Shown here: in pieces, positions 1-12,900 of the stretch
Layout: the number at the start of each line of letters is the position of its first letter
Numbering within the stretch: the stretch's first letter is position 1
Assembly: GCA_021018815.1 (NCBI GenBank)
Contig: JAITYX010000033.1
Coordinates: 3,211,001 to 3,275,000 of the forward strand
DNA from: Talinum fruticosum
Taxonomy: Eukaryota; Streptophyta; Magnoliopsida; Caryophyllales; Talinaceae
Direction: 5' to 3'
Length of the DNA stretch: 64,000 nucleotides
Notes under the pieces: model-generated
Databases searched by the model: none
What the model was told of the DNA's origin: nothing
Seen by the model: only the letters and a program-made list of their open reading frames with translations
Position numbers and translations under genes: made by a program

Positions 1-2629
1 GTCGGATCATCTTTCAAATCTGTCAAGACTGTCTACACATCCGAAGTGCTTGAATTGTTGCATATGGACTTATGTGGTGAAATTCCTGTAAAGAGTCTCG
101 GAGGTAAATCATATGTGGTTGTGATTGTTGATGAATACTCACAATTTACCTGGGTTTGTTTCTTAATCACAAAACCGAAGCTTTCAAAGAGTTCAGCAAG
201 CTGTGTAGGAAAATACAAGTTGAGTCTCGAGACTTAGATCGGAAGAATTCGAACCGACCATGGAAGGGAGTTCGATTACTCATAATTTGCAGAGTTGTGC
301 AGTAAGAATGACATTTCCCACAACTTCTCAGCACCAAGAACTCCTCAACAAAATGGAGTAGTGGAGAAAAAGAACCGAACTCTTGAAGAAATAGGAAGGA
401 CTATGATGATTGAACATGATCTACCTTACTATTTCGGGCTGAGGCGATCAACATAGCTAACTACACTTTGAACAGATGCCTCATCGGACCTATCCTGAAG
501 AAAACTCCATATGAGCACTACAAAGGGAAGAAACCCAACATTTCATGCTTCAAACCCTTTGGATGTAAGTGCTATGTTCACAATAATGGTAAGGATCACC
601 TGACCAAGTTTGATGCTCGGTCGGATAAAGGTATTTTTCTTGGCTATTCATCTCATAGTAAAGCATATCGTATTTTCAATAAAAGAACTAACAAAGTGGA
701 AGAAAGTATCCACATTGGTTTTGATGAGATTGATCGGGGAAAACCAAGCGAGTCAACATTCTTAGATCCGAAGCTCAATCGAGATGATGATCGTATCGAA
801 GATAAGCTCGGAAAAGTCAAGGAAAAGTCACTCGGAATGAGGTAACTCGGAACAGACATGACTCGGAATGAACCGACTCAAGAACTAGTCGAGAATTCCG
901 ATGGTTAATCGGATAAGCAAACTCAATCGGATCGGACCACCGAGGATCAACCAATTCAACCTACAAATCTGGTGAACCGGAGAACAGGTAGAACTTTCAA
1001 ATATGCATCAAGCCACCCACTCGAAAATATCCTGTCCGACATCAACAATAGGGTAAGAACTCGTTCCTTTCTACAAAATCTATGTGCATTCACTGCATTC
1101 ATATCATTAACTAAACCCGAAATGCACTAGAAGCGCTTAATTAACCTGAATAGGTAGAGGCCATGCAAGAGGAACTTAATCAATTTGAAAGAAACCAAGT
1201 TTGGACTCGACCAAACAACCTTCCGACCACTCAGTCATACGAATCAAATGGGTTTTGAAGAACAAACTGGATGAAGGTGGGTTGGTAGTCGAAATAAAGC
1301 TAGACTTGTGGCTCAAGGTTACAATCAAGAAGAAGGGATTGATTGTGGGGAAACCTTTGCACCGAGTGGCTAAGATTGAAGCTATTAGAATCCTATTGGC
1401 ATTTGCATCAAGCATGAATATCAAACTATATCAAATGGATGTTAAATGTTCTTTCCTTAATGGTTTCATTGAAGAGGAAGTTTACATTGAGCAACCCCTG
1501 GATTTGAAAACTCAGAATTTCCAAATCATGTTTTCAAGTTGCAAAAAGCTCTTTGTGGGCTTAAACAAGCTCCTAGAGCTTGGTATGAAAGACTCGAGCA
1601 ATTTCTTGATTGAAAATGATTTTAAAAGAGGTCAGATTGACAAGACTCTTTTTATAAAAATCAAGGGGAAAGACTCTCTTATTGCTCGGATCTATGTTGA
1701 TGATATAATATTTGGAGCTACTAATGAAAATCTCGAGATTTTTCCGAGTTAATGAGACAGGAATTCCAAATGAGCATGACGGGAGAACTCAATTTCTTCC
1801 TTGGTCTACAAATCAAGCAAGACAAAGATGGCATCTATGTCCATCAATCAAAGTATTACCAAGGAACTGCTAAAGAAGTACAAACTTCAAGATGCAAAAC
1901 ATGTAGCAACACCTATGAGCAAGCAAGCATAAAACTGGACTCGGACGAAAAAGGTAAAGCGAGAGATCGAAACTCTATCGAGGTATGATTGGATCTCTGC
2001 TGTATCTTACTTCGAGGCCAGACATAATGTTTAGTGTATGTCCGTGTGTAAGATTTCAAGCTAATCCAAAAGAATCACATCTCTCTGTGGTGAAGAGAAT
2101 TTTTAGATATCTTGCAGGGACTCGGAATCTAGGTCTATGGTAATCAAGAGACTCGAACCGACTCTCACTAGATACTTAGATGCCGACTATGCTGGATACA
2201 AAGTTGATAGAAAGAGCACCTCAGGAGCATGCTAGTTTCTTGGTCAATCCCTTATATCTTGGCACTCAAAGAAACAGAACTCAGTAGCTATATCAACTAC
2301 CGAAGTCGAGTATATTGCAGCTAGAGTATGTTGTGCTCGGATTCTATGCATCAAGCAACACTTGAGGGATCTTGGACTAACATTCAAATCAATTCCAATC
2401 AAGAGTGACAATCAACGTGCAATCAACATCACTAAGAATCCAGTTCAAGCACTCAAAGACTAAGCATATTGAGGTAAGATATCATTTTCTAAGAGACCAT
2501 TATGAGAAAGGTGATATTGAACTTCAATTCATTCCTACCAAACTTCAATTAGCTTATATCTTTACTAAGCCACTTAGTGAGGATCAGTTTTGCTTTATTA
2601 GGAATGAACTTGGCATGATTAATGCATGA
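1..2629 (+). pseudogene. Copia A pol fragment (integrase, RT, RNase H), broken
   Basis: This is the 3' part of a Ty1/Copia (Sirevirus-like) polyprotein whose gag and protease lie outside the window. Integrase core pieces are visible: HMDLCGE near 65, and the NGVVEKKNRTLEE block around 355-395. The RT palm box IYVDDIIFG lies near 1690-1715. RNase H follows, and the frame ends in a conserved tail FIRNELGMINA with a stop at 2627-2629. The frame shifts several times, for example near 230, 435, 1595 and 1745, and there are internal stops, so no full protein could be made. At 1591-1599 an expected CTG reads CTCG and shifts frame in the RT. The rest of this element continues beyond the insertion of element B at 16244. 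Confidence 0.9.
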
Positions 2630-2815
2630 TTACGTGCCTTTCTAACCGAGATTACTTTGTATGATTATGTGTTAAATATCTCTTTTCCGTGCTTTAATAA
2701 CAATTAGTTCAGTTGACCCAGGTGATACTCGAGCTATGAGTTATCGTTTACTTGCAGCTTCGAGTCACTCGGAAATCGACTAAGTCGGACTCGATTTTTA
2801 GAAAAATGGACATCA
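2630..2815 (+). other. Copia A spacer between pol and the second reading unit
   Basis: Non-coding spacer after the pol stop. It contains the stretch ending TGGACATCA at 2807-2815 that opens the aORF cassette in copies B and E as well. The spacer is cut here by element B and resumes at 16244. The last five bases, CATCA, are the left copy of B's target duplication. Confidence 0.75.
2811..2815. repeat. Target duplication CATCA, left copy (element B)
   Basis: CATCA here abuts the outer LTR end TGAAGG at 2816. The same CATCA follows the other outer end (GTCTTCA) at 16244-16248. A 5 bp duplication is the expected size for Copia integrase. The sequence flanking both copies is collinear with the uninterrupted homologue in copy E around 52694-52703. 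Confidence 0.9.
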
Positions 2816-4019
2816 TGAAGGTTTGCTCGGGGAGAGGCTAAGTCACCCTAGTGGGGGTGAATAGGGTGATGATGAAATTTGCTTGAAATTTAATATAGAT
2901 GTGAATCCGAGGTGAGCAAGAGTCAAGGATGAACTCGTAAAAGCACTAACTCGTAATTCAATGAAGAGTGAAGAAACAGATTAAACAGTAAACTGTCCGA
3001 GTCTAAAATGCACTCGGAAAATTAATAACACATAAAGTACGTGGAAACCCTCCTGGGGCAAAAACCACGGACCGTGCTAATCCAAGCACGAAGTCAAATC
3101 CACTATTTCGAGTCCACAAAATACAGTAGACCGACTTGACCTGAGTTGCTCCCTTAGATTACCTCTTACAAGTTTTCCTAGACTCGAAATTCCCTTATCC
3201 GATCTAGTACTTCCTGATCGAGATAGCCCTTACAGGTCGGGGACAACCGAGCTGAGTTAACCCTTACGACTCAGTCAAGGGACCTTACTTAGAGAGTAAG
3301 AAAAATTATTTGTAACTCGAGTACAAGACCTTACAACTTAGAAAGTTATGAAATACGAGACTTGGAGTTCTAAGTAGAAGATTAAGAATGAATACAATGA
3401 CTTTTAATCAAGTATGTATATTAACAATAGGTTCAGCAATCTTCAAGTCTTGAAAGTTGGCTTCTATTTATACATGACCAAGCAGCTTAGCCATTGTGTC
3501 CATCTTCTGATCGGAAGTCCTTCGTTACCGTTGTAACGAATTTTCTTAGTCACTCGGAAAATATCCGTTGAGATATGAACGTTGAGCAATGGTTCTTGAC
3601 TCCTTTGGAAGTCCCAAAACCACTCGGTGGTGTTTGAAACATAAGATGGAAACCACCTTTGAGCTTGGTGTTGCAGATTTCTAGTTTTGGAAACAGACAA
3701 CCCCGATACAGATGTCTCGGGGCTAGGTCGGAGGTGGAAAAAGCCTTGTCTCGCTGGTGATTTGACAATTTGAAGCCTGGCTACTTTTGTAATTCAAATT
3801 TAGGATAGCCTCGTTTGAATAATGTGTGACCCCGGAATTTCGGTGTTTGCTTGCTAGTGAATTAGAATTTTTCGAGTCGAATTAGAAACCCGAGAACCGA
3901 AACAGAGCATGGGCTAGCTAAATTGGGCCTTGAGAAGCTAGTTTGGGCCAATTAGAATAAAAAGAAAGGAAATGAGAAATGAAGAAAGATGGTCGGCATT
4001 TGAGGAGGAGCCGGCAAGG

Positions 4020-4560
4020 AATTAAGCAGAGAGAGAGAGATGGGTCCAATTGAAAGGGAGCAAGCAAGCCCATTATGTGTAATTAGGAAAAGAGGAGAGA
4101 GAGTGGGAGTGAGACATTAGAAGGAAAGAAGTAGAAGCGAGAAAAAAAAAGAACGGGAGAGCAGAGACAAGGGAAAGCGAGAGAGGGAGAGGGCGCGAGA
4201 GGCCGGTGGCCACCTGAACGGCAAGGCGCCGCTGCCGGTGGGTAAGGGAGAGCTCAGGCTTGGGAGGCTGAGCAGAGCAAAAGAAGAAAGGGGAACGAAA
4301 GAAGCAGAGACAAGAGGAACGGAAAGCGAGAGGGAGCGAACGCACGGAGAGAGAGGAAGAGTGAGCGGGAGCGGGAGCGAGAGGAACGCCGGAACCGGCA
4401 ACCGGCGGGCACGGTAGGCCGAGGAAGGCGGCGGACGAAGGAGAAAGGAAAGAGAAGCAGAGGAATCGAGGGCAAGAGAGCAAGAGAGCAACGAGGGCAG
4501 CTAAAGGAGGAAGCAGAGGAAGCAAAACCCAATTCGAAATTGAAATTCAAACCTTCCAAA
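4020..4560 (+). repeat. Purine-rich (GA-rich) block inside solo LTR copy 1
   Basis: About 500 bp dominated by GAGAG, GAAAG and GCGAGAG runs on the plus strand. It opens reading frames on the minus strand up to about 150 codons, but these are low-complexity Ser/Leu/Pro/Phe strings caused by composition and should not be called genes. Its place just before a splice-donor-like site suggests an untranslated leader. Confidence 0.7.
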
Positions 4561-5504
4561 ATTGAATTCTTAGAACCTCCGAGAATTCAAGGTGAGTAAT
4601 CTAAATTCATCCTCAAGAATTAAAATGAATTAGGTGGCTTGAACTTGAAATTGATCCATGAAATTGGAAACCCTAAGTTAATTGAAGAAGTTAGAGGCTT
4701 AAATTGAAGAAACTAGAAACTCATGAATTGAAAAGCATGTTGCGATTTATGCCTAGTTTATGAATTTAATGATATTTGAGCATTGTTGAGCATGATTATG
4801 GAGCTGTGTGATTGAGAATTTAGTGAAGTTAGCTTGAACAGAATTATTGTGAAAAATCGGGGAATTGAATTTCATGATTCATGTGCAGATTTCTATGAAT
4901 TAAGCATGCTGTCTGAATTTCTGTGAATTCATGTGTCGCTTAAATTTCCTGTCATTTTTACTGCAGCTTTGTGGCAATTTATGGAAATTTTCTGTAAAAT
5001 TTGGTATGCATTGGATGAGTAGATTGGGAGATATGGAATTTTGAGTGAAAATGTGCCGTTTTGGGCTAAAATCGGAACTAAGTGAGTAACTGAATTAAGA
5101 ACTGAAATTTAAGAAGCTATATGGCTAGATTAAGAGATACTTAATGATTAAGAAAAGTTATAGAACTATAAACCATTTATACGCAATAATACGCGAGCAT
5201 GAAAACGATGAGTTCGTTGATTAGAAATCCTAGTTGGCATGTTTATGTGATTATATGTTTATCCTGAATTATATTGATTATAAATGGCATAAGCATGCGT
5301 ATGTGAAATGAATTGATTGTGGTTGAGTTAGAACTTGCTTATGTGCATTATTAGTTACGAAGATGTTACGTATGAACGTGTTAAGCATGAATTATATGAA
5401 TTAAGTATATCTTATGTATAAGTAATAAGAAGATAATAAGAAGATAAGAAACATAAAGAACTAAAGAAGGGAGAAAGGATTGTGTTATTGATCTAAGACC
5501 CCAC

Positions 5505-5715
5505 GAATTAAAGAACCCTCCGAAGCTATGGCCATAGAAGTGTCTCATCAACCCGAAGCCACGAATTATTTTGCTTCTACGAATTATTGACGAGTATGCA
5601 TCCTTCGGGGAAGGGAGGCCGCCTTGAGGCAACAAATTATTTTGCCTCGAGGCCACGAATTATATGCCTCCATGAACCGAGCCCACTAATTGTTTTGGCT
5701 CCAAGAACTGGGTCT
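5505..5715 (+). repeat. Short imperfect tandem repeat in solo LTR copy 1
   Basis: The phrase CCACGAATTATTTTGCCTC recurs in variants (near 5510, 5560, 5585, 5635, 5655 and 5685), mixed with GAAGC and GGCTC segments. It is not obvious in the second copy of this LTR, so it may be an expansion private to this copy. Confidence 0.55.
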
Positions 5716-7249
5716 TTAGAGTAGAACATAAATCTTCTTTCCATTCGAAACTAAGAAGACTTAAAAGAGCTATGATATGAAGAAATGAATGATCGTGTAT
5801 AAAGAATAAGAAATAAAGAATCAATGATTTATGAATGCTCGATTGAACTCAAGAGGAAGAATAAGAAGAAGAACGAATCCCGATTTCATAAGAAATGTGT
5901 ACAATAAGAGCTAAGATATGATTTATGTGATGAATGATTTACATGATGAATGATACTATGACTTACTTGCGTAGAAAGATGAATGAAGCATGTTTGATTG
6001 AATTCATGAGCAAATGATGTCATTATGTTTCTCGGCAAGTTGGTAAGTTTAGAATCTCGCATGTCTTAAGCATGTATGATCTGAATCGCATGTTATGAAT
6101 GAGTTGTGAACTTACGTGTGTTTGTTAATGAATTAATGTGCAAAGTGAAACTGGGGTTGGGTTTGGGTTATTCATCGGGCTAGTGAGCTCATGACATCAC
6201 CAGACATTTTAGGTGCGAAGTAGACTCGCAGGGGTTGCCTTCGACTTTCGGATATAGCATATGGATAGAAGAGCTGAGCTTATTTCATGTTTTGTGTCTT
6301 GTTGTAAAGATGTTTGTAAAGACCGGTTGTACTTGAACTTAAGTTTTGATTATGAATGTAATAGCCCTATGTGAATACTCCGAGCGTGTGGCTCGTTGAG
6401 TTGTGTTGCGTTTCTCCTAGCGTGTAGCTCGTTGAGTTTAAGATTGTGTTTCGTGCAGGGTTAGGGCTTTAAGCCTATGGGTTTAGCTAGTTTACAGAGG
6501 AAACTCTGCCGAAATTTCCGAAAAACCTTCGAAAACCTAGAACCGCGCTTCCGCCAATCGAAGAAAGGGTTATTAACTCCAAGTTGAGATCTTAAGCGGC
6601 CTTAGGGGTTCCTCTCGGGAACCCCGGCATGTAATACTCCTAGGGTGGGTCTAGGAGTGTTACAAATAACCTACAAAAGCAAATCAATTTGGTTCTCAAA
6701 GTATAAAATACTTTGGTCCAAGATTAGACACGGATAATATTATAATTAAAATAATTAAGTGACTAATTATCCGAGTCGAAAAGAAAAGGAATTTTCTGAG
6801 TTTAATATCGATGAAACTCAAATTCCATCTTAGTCAGTCTAGAAGGCAATCAAGTCAGATGAAGAATATCGGAGTAAACAGACTTGATCTAGACTAAACA
6901 AAATTCAAACTAAATATGCCGACTTGGAACAATGTAATTCCTGAATCATGAAGTCGGACTCGAGTTTGAGCGCTGAAAAGATAGTGTTTGAATCATGCGA
7001 TATATCTAAGTGTTGGGTGACTCGGAACCGAGTGAGAATTAGCATAGACAATTATGCTTTCCGAGTCAATCGAGTTAGGCGAGAACAAAGCATAATAGAT
7101 ACTATAACACTCGTAAGAAATGTTATATCACTTAGAAAAGTTTCTAAGATGCATGGAATGTCTTGAAGTCAAAACCTTATAAGAGATGAAGTCTTATACC
7201 TGATTCCTTGATGGAACTCGAAACGAGTATGTGAAAGTCCGAGTCTTCA

Positions 7250-7263
7250 ATCTCCCCTTTTGA
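7250..7263 (-). promoter_or_regulatory. Polypurine tract of element B
   Basis: On the minus strand this reads CAAAAGGGGAGAT and directly precedes the LTR start TGAAGACTC. The same tract precedes the 3' LTRs of copies A, C and E. It is the primer for plus-strand DNA synthesis and fixes the LTR boundary. Confidence 0.9.
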
Positions 7264-7689
7264 TGAAAGGCATTCAATACTTAGAAACTTTGTTAGTGAT
7301 AAAAGTTTGAATTTGTAAACTTGCTCGGAAAAGAAACATAGTTCACGGAGCAAGAGAAGATATAAGTCCGAGATACACGAAATTGTTAATGAAATGCATT
7401 GATTTTAATGACAATGCTAAGCAAGAAAATATATTGGATGGAAACTCGAAATACTTGCATTAAGCAACGAACTCGGAAACTTTGAAACGAAATGCATTCT
7501 CATTGACTTCACATAAAATATTTAAAAAGGGTGAGAGAGACTCCCCTAAACAAGACATCTAATTTTCTATCTATTCTCCCCCTTACCTTTCAGCAAAAAC
7601 AAAAAAATGGGAAGAATATGACATGAAGTACATGATGTCCGGACAAAAAAATAATTAAAACACTCGTAAATAAAAGACTAAGAAATTAA

Positions 7690-9293
7690 GGAGGGGATGG
7701 GATTGTCCGAGTTGAGGAGGAAGGACGAGTGGAGCGCCGGAGCCGATAAGATCTTGATGATGTGCTTGAGCGCTGTGAAGGAATGACAGGGATCTCCGGC
7801 AAAGGCTCGCTCCGAGTGGCCGACCCGGAACTAGTTCGTCCGCAGGCTCGTCCCGAACGACCGGAGGGGTGTGCTCAGGTTTACCAACTGCAGATTGTCC
7901 TTGTTCAGCAAGGTCTTCCGACCGACTCGGAATGCTTTTGAGCCGATCACTTCGGTTGAGCTTTAGGAGCACTTGGACCCTCACCTGTTGCTTCTTGTCC
8001 TTCTTGGTCTTCCCGGCCTTCTAGCTCACCGAGGCTTAGAAAGATCTGCATCAGCCCGCAGGCTCGTCTCGCTTCTTCTTAATCTTCTTCTTCACCCTCT
8101 CCTCTCGTCCGAGGAGGACTTGGCAGGGCTCGAGGATTCCTCGAAGTGTCCGAGTCTTCTTAATCTGAAGTTGCTTCGGATCGTCTCTCCCGAAGAAGCT
8201 CGATCGGCTCCCTCTCGCTCCTTCACCGGAGCCTTCATCTCGAGCGAGCACGTCCTGTTGCTCTCGGAGCTACGATTGGGCGGTTTTCGGTTGATGGTCA
8301 TGGACTAAAAGATAGTTTTGAATGATCGGAGGAGGTCCTTGAGTTCTAAGGCCACATGAAAGTCTGTGGACAAAATGGAAGAGAGTGTTTTAGAAGCACC
8401 TGAGGTGGAGGCATTACCAGTGGAGCAGGAAGAGAAAGATGGACATCTTTCCGAGTCCGAGGTGGAGAAGATGGCCTCGGCTCCGAGTTGTGAACCCGGA
8501 CACCAGTGTTCGGTTTCCGGTGTCCGTACCCCGAAGTTCCTTTTTGTCCACTACAATGGTAGCCTTAGAAACTGCTGGTCGGATCCGAGGGAAGAGGAAC
8601 CTTGAATTGTTTGAATATAAGGGTGAGAAGAGCACCAAAAGGAAGAGGGGTGTTCTTCTTGGTCCGAGTTTGAGCTGGCACAGCTGCCATTTACTCAATA
8701 ATAGCAGGAAAGAGGTCTACTTCGTAGCCCTTTAGAATGTCAAAAAGTGCTTTGAGGTGCTTGGAGTTGGGGTTCTCCTTGCTAGACTGATGTGAGAAGA
8801 ATGTTCTCATCAGCAAGAAGCATAGAAGACGTGCTTCGACTTTAGTCAGTCACGTGAAAAATTTTTGCGTGACGCAGGGAACTCTTTTGCATACTTTTCA
8901 AAGAAGTCGTCGACGACCTCATTGAACGGAATTGGGTTGCTATTCAAGAAGAGGGAAGATACCTTGAACAGGACGATGGAGGAGGGAAGTATTGATGCGA
9001 ACAGTTATGTTCCGAAGCCCGGAGGTGAGAATACCTTCGAGCTAGAAAGATGAGTGTAAAACTCGAAACGAGTTCAGGATAGATAAACTCGCTGAAGCAA
9101 AGAAAGTTATAAACCCCGGTCGATTGTATGTGAGGTAACCACGAAATTTGGTGGTTGGAAAGAATTTATCATCCAGACGCAAGGTGCTCGGATGACAAGG
9201 GGTTTGGAATTTGAGGGGCATTCTTGGCTCTTGGTGCGAGGTTTCTTAGTAGCGAGAACCAAGAAAGTCGGAGTGAGAACCTCTTTTCGGCAT
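7690..9293 (-). pseudogene. aORF of element B (extra reading unit after pol), broken
   Basis: The start ATG is at 9293 (minus), followed by a basic N-terminus (MPKRG type). Conserved pieces shared with copies A, C and E follow: LDDKF, FSEFIYPEL, FFEKYAK, and near 8560-8620 KKELRGTDTG. The C-terminal half is rich in Ser, Arg, Glu and Pro. A conserved end related to LKHIIKILSAP lies near 7750, with a stop near 7690. Frameshifts and stops break it throughout. In Sireviruses this position holds the so-called env-like or additional ORF. The sequence resembles in outline the putative plant transposon protein family (PF20167-like), but I cannot confirm that. I saw no signal peptide or convincing membrane segment. 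Confidence 0.7.
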
Positions 9294-9785
9294 TTTGGTG
9301 AGAAAAGAGAGATGATAAAGTTTGAGAGAGAGTAGAAGAGAAGAAGACCCGAAGAGAGTGAAGGATAAAAGAAAAAGGTAGAAGAGAAATGAGTTTGAGA
9401 GCGATGGAGCTTACTTGAGATGATCTTCACAAAGCTTGAGAGCACAGGGTGTCGCTTTAATCACGGAGCGCTTGTTCATGAGAATTTGATTTCGAGAGAG
9501 AGAGAGAGATAGTATGCAAGGAGTAAAGTAAAGAAATGAAGGAGAATAGGCGCTATTTATAAGAAAATAAACGACCTTCAAGCATCCGTTCGACTCAGCT
9601 CTTTCAGCAATCACTTCGACCGGTGTGACGGTTCTCTCCTCAACGGTTAGAATTTCAGTAGTTTGTCTCTCAATGGCTAGTTGTCCGATCAAGGCGCGTA
9701 GGAGAGAAAAAGGAGAAGAAAGATGTTGAAAACAAATTCCGAAATTCTCTACTTATCTAAAGATGATTTCGAAGTTTGATGTCCA
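9294..9785 (-). promoter_or_regulatory. Leader and probable internal promoter of the B aORF
   Basis: Between the TGGACATCAAAC motif (rc of 9774-9785) and the aORF start. A TATAAATA box is the reverse complement of 9554-9561, about 260 bp before the ATG. A pyrimidine-rich leader follows on the coding strand. The same box and layout occur in copies A, C and E. Confidence 0.7.
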
Positions 9786-9959
9786 TTATTCTCAAAGTCT
9801 GAGTCTCGACTCGACTTGGTTTCGAGTGACTCGAAACTGGAAGCAAATAATAACTATCGGCTCAAGTATCACTAAGTCAACTGAAGTAATGGCTATCAAC
9901 GAATTGTAAACACATAACACATAATCATGCAATGAGATTTTCACATAAAAAGCACATAA

Positions 9960-12900
9960 TTATGCATTTAACATACCAAGCTCATTCCTAATGAAGCAAA
10001 ACTAATCCTCACTAAGTGGTTTAGCAAAGATATCAGCTAGTTGAAGATTTGTAGGAATGAATTCGAGTACAATGTCACCTTTCTCGGAATGGTCTCTTAA
10101 GAAATGATATTTGACCTCAATGTGTTTCGTCTTTGAGTGCCGAACTGGATTTTTGGTGATGCTGATTACACTCTGATTATCACACTTGATTGGCATTGAT
10201 TTGAAAGAAAGTCCAAGGTCCTTCAAGTGTTGTTTTATCCATAGAATCCGAGCACAACATGCTCCGACTGCAATATACTCAACTTCGGTAGTTGATAGAG
10301 CTACTCGAATTTTGCTTCTTTGAATGCCAAGATATTAAGGATTGATCCATAAATTGGCACGCCCTGAAGTGCTCTTTCTATCAACTTTGTATCCAGCATA
10401 ATCAGCATCCGAGTATCTACCGAGAGTCGGTTACCAAAGACCTAAATTTTGAGTCCTTGCAAGATATCTCGAATATTCTCTTCACCGCAGTGAGATGTGA
10501 TTCTTTTGGATTAGCTTGAAATCATGCGCATAAGCGGACGCTAAACATTATATCTGGTCTACTGGAAGTAAGATATAGCAAAGATCCAATCATACCTCGA
10601 TAGAGTTTCGATCTATTGCTTTAACTTTATCGTCCGAGTCCAGTTTCAAGCTACTCGCTCATAGGGGTTGCTGCATAATTCACATCTTGAAGTTTATACT
10701 TTTTCAAGCAACTCCTTGGTGTACTTTGATTGATGGACATAGATTCTATTTTTGTCTTGCTTGATTTGTAGGCCGAGGAAGAAATTGAGTTCTCCCATCA
10801 TACTCATTTGAAATTCCTGTCTCATTAACTCGGAAAAATCTCGACACATAATTTCATTAGTAGCTCCAAAAATTATGTCATCAACATATATCTAAGCGAT
10901 AAGCAAATCTTTCCCCTTGGTTTTTATAAAGAGAGTCTTGTTGATCTAACCTCTTCTAAAATCATTTTGAACCCAGAAATTGCTCAGTCTTTCATACCAC
11001 GCTCCGGGAGTTTGTTTAAGACCATAAAAAGCTTTTTGAAGTTTGAAAACATGATTTGCAAATTCTGAGTTTTCAAATCCAGGGGCTGCTCAACATAGAC
11101 TTCCTATTTGATAAAACCATTGAGAAAAGCACATTTAACATCCATTTGATATAATTTGATATTCATGCTAGATGCAAATGCTAACAGGATTTTAATGGCT
11201 TCGATTCTGGCAATAGGTGCAAAGGTTTCCCCACAATTAATCCCTTCTTCCTGATTGTAACCTTGAGCTACAAGTCTAGGCTTGTTTCGACTGCCAACCC
11301 ACCTTCTTCCAGTTTGTTCTTGAAAACCCATTTGGTTCTTATGACTGGGTGGTCGGAAGGTCATTTGGTCGGAGTCCGGACTTGGTTTCTTTCGAATTGA
11401 TTGAGTTTCTCTTGCATGGCCTCTATCCATTCAAGTTCATTTAGGGCCTCTTGTGCGTTTTGGGTTCGAGTTAATGAAATAAATGCAGTGAATGCACATA
11501 GATTCTGAAGAGAGGAACGAGTTCTTACCTCACTGTTGATATCGGATAATATGTTTTCTAGTGGATGACTAGAAGCATATTTGAACGCTCTACTTGTTCT
11601 CCGATTCACCAGATCCGTAGGCTGAATTGGTTGATCTTCGAAGTTTGTTCCGAGTGGACTTGTTCATCGGTTTGTCCTTCATCATTCTGAGCTGGTTCTT
11701 GAGTTGTTTCATTCCGAGTCACTTCGTTCTAAGTGACTTCATTCTAAACCGATTGGGTCCGATTCCCGATAGGCTCACTTTTGTCAAGGTCATCATCTCT
11801 GCTGAGCTTTAGATCCGAGAATGATGATTCACTTGGCTTTTCCTGTTCAAGCTCATCAAATACAACGTGGATACTTTCTTCCACTTTGTTAGTTCTCTTA
11901 TTAAAAATGCGATAAGCTTTACTATGAGAGGAATAACCCGGAAAAATACCTTCATCTCGACCGAGCATCAAACTTGGTCAGGTGATCCTTACCATTGTTG
12001 TGAACAAAACACTTACATCCAAAGGGTTTGAAATATGAAATATTGAGTTTCTTCCCTTTATAGAGCTCGTAAGGTGTTTTCTTCAGAATGGGTCCGATGA
12101 GACATCTGTTCAAAGTGTAGTTGGCTGTGTTGATCGCCTCAGCCTGAAATAGTAGGGTAGATTCTGCTCAATCATCATTGTCCTAGCTATTTCTTCAAGA
12201 GTTCTATTCTTTTTCTCCACTACTCCGTTCTGTTGAGGAGTTCTTGGTGCTTAGAAGTTGTGAGAGATAGCATTCTTGTCACAAAACTCGATAATTCCGA
12301 GTAGTCGAACTCCCTTCCATGGTCGGTTCGAATTCTCTGGATCCGAGTCCGAGACCCAACTTGGATTTTTCTGCAGAGCTTGCTGAATTCCTTGAATGCT
12401 TCATTTTTGTGCTTGAGAAAACACACCCAGGTAAATCATGAGTAATCATCAATAATAACAAGTACATATGATTTACCTCCGAGGCTCTTAACAGGATTTC
12501 ACCACATAAGTCCATATGTAGCAGTTCAAGTACCTTGGATGTGGAAACTGTCTTCGAGGATTTGAGGGATGATCCGACTTGTTTCCCTCTTGTGCAAGCT
12601 TCACAAACTTTGTCTTTCTTGAAAGCACAATTGGTCAATCCTCCGACTAAACCATGAGATGTCAATTTCTTAATAGTATGCATGCTAACATGGCCTAATC
12701 TACGATGCCATTTCCATGAGTCATCATGAAGTGACGCTTTTAAACAAGATAGGTTCTGACTAGGGTCGAAAGAGGAATAATGTAAGTGTTACCTGTTCTC
12801 TTACCTAAGAGTTTGATCTCCTTGTTCGTGTCATCGAAATGTAACAGTTGGTTTGAGTGAATCTTACCTCTTGACCTTTAACGCACGATTGAGAGATGCT

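Larger units (their letters stand above)
3823..6664 (+). mobile_element. Solo LTR, Gypsy-like long LTR family (copy 1)
   Basis: A 2842 bp insertion starting TGTGTGACCCCGG and ending GTGTTACA. It is flanked by AATAA at 3818-3822 and 6665-6669, and the empty site is seen in the sister LTR near 15995. It has no primer site, polypurine tract or coding domain, so it is best read as a solo LTR. The TGTNNNACCCC...GTGTTACA ends suit plant Gypsy LTRs of the long type, Tekay/del-like or similar. The lineage is inferred only. The second copy at 36425-39591 has the same layout: a purine-rich block (about 4020-4560), a splice-donor-like AAG/GTGAGT at 4592, and an acceptor-like GTGCAG ending at 6458, about 206 bp from the LTR end. 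Confidence 0.85.
2816..7249 (-). repeat. 3' LTR of element B, interrupted by a solo LTR
   Basis: In element sense the LTR starts TGAAGACTC (rc of 7241-7249) and ends CAAACCTTCA (rc of 2816-2825). Net of the 3823-6664 insertion and one duplication it is about 1.59 kb. A TATAAATA box lies at 3465-3472 on the minus strand, in the same place in every related LTR here. The U5 end holds a TCACCCTA/TAGGGTGA-type hairpin. The copy at 14307-16243 confirms the limits. Confidence 0.9.

Noticed and set aside
2816..2870. Apparent LTR in the wrong orientation directly after a plus-strand pol
   Set aside because: At first this looked like an inverted 3' LTR of A. The CATCA duplication and the restart at 16244 show it is the outer end of element B.
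4073..4559. Minus-strand frames of 100-150 codons rich in Ser, Leu, Pro and Phe
   Set aside because: They are the reverse of a GA-rich block in a solo LTR, open in more than one frame at once, and have no domain. The composition explains them.
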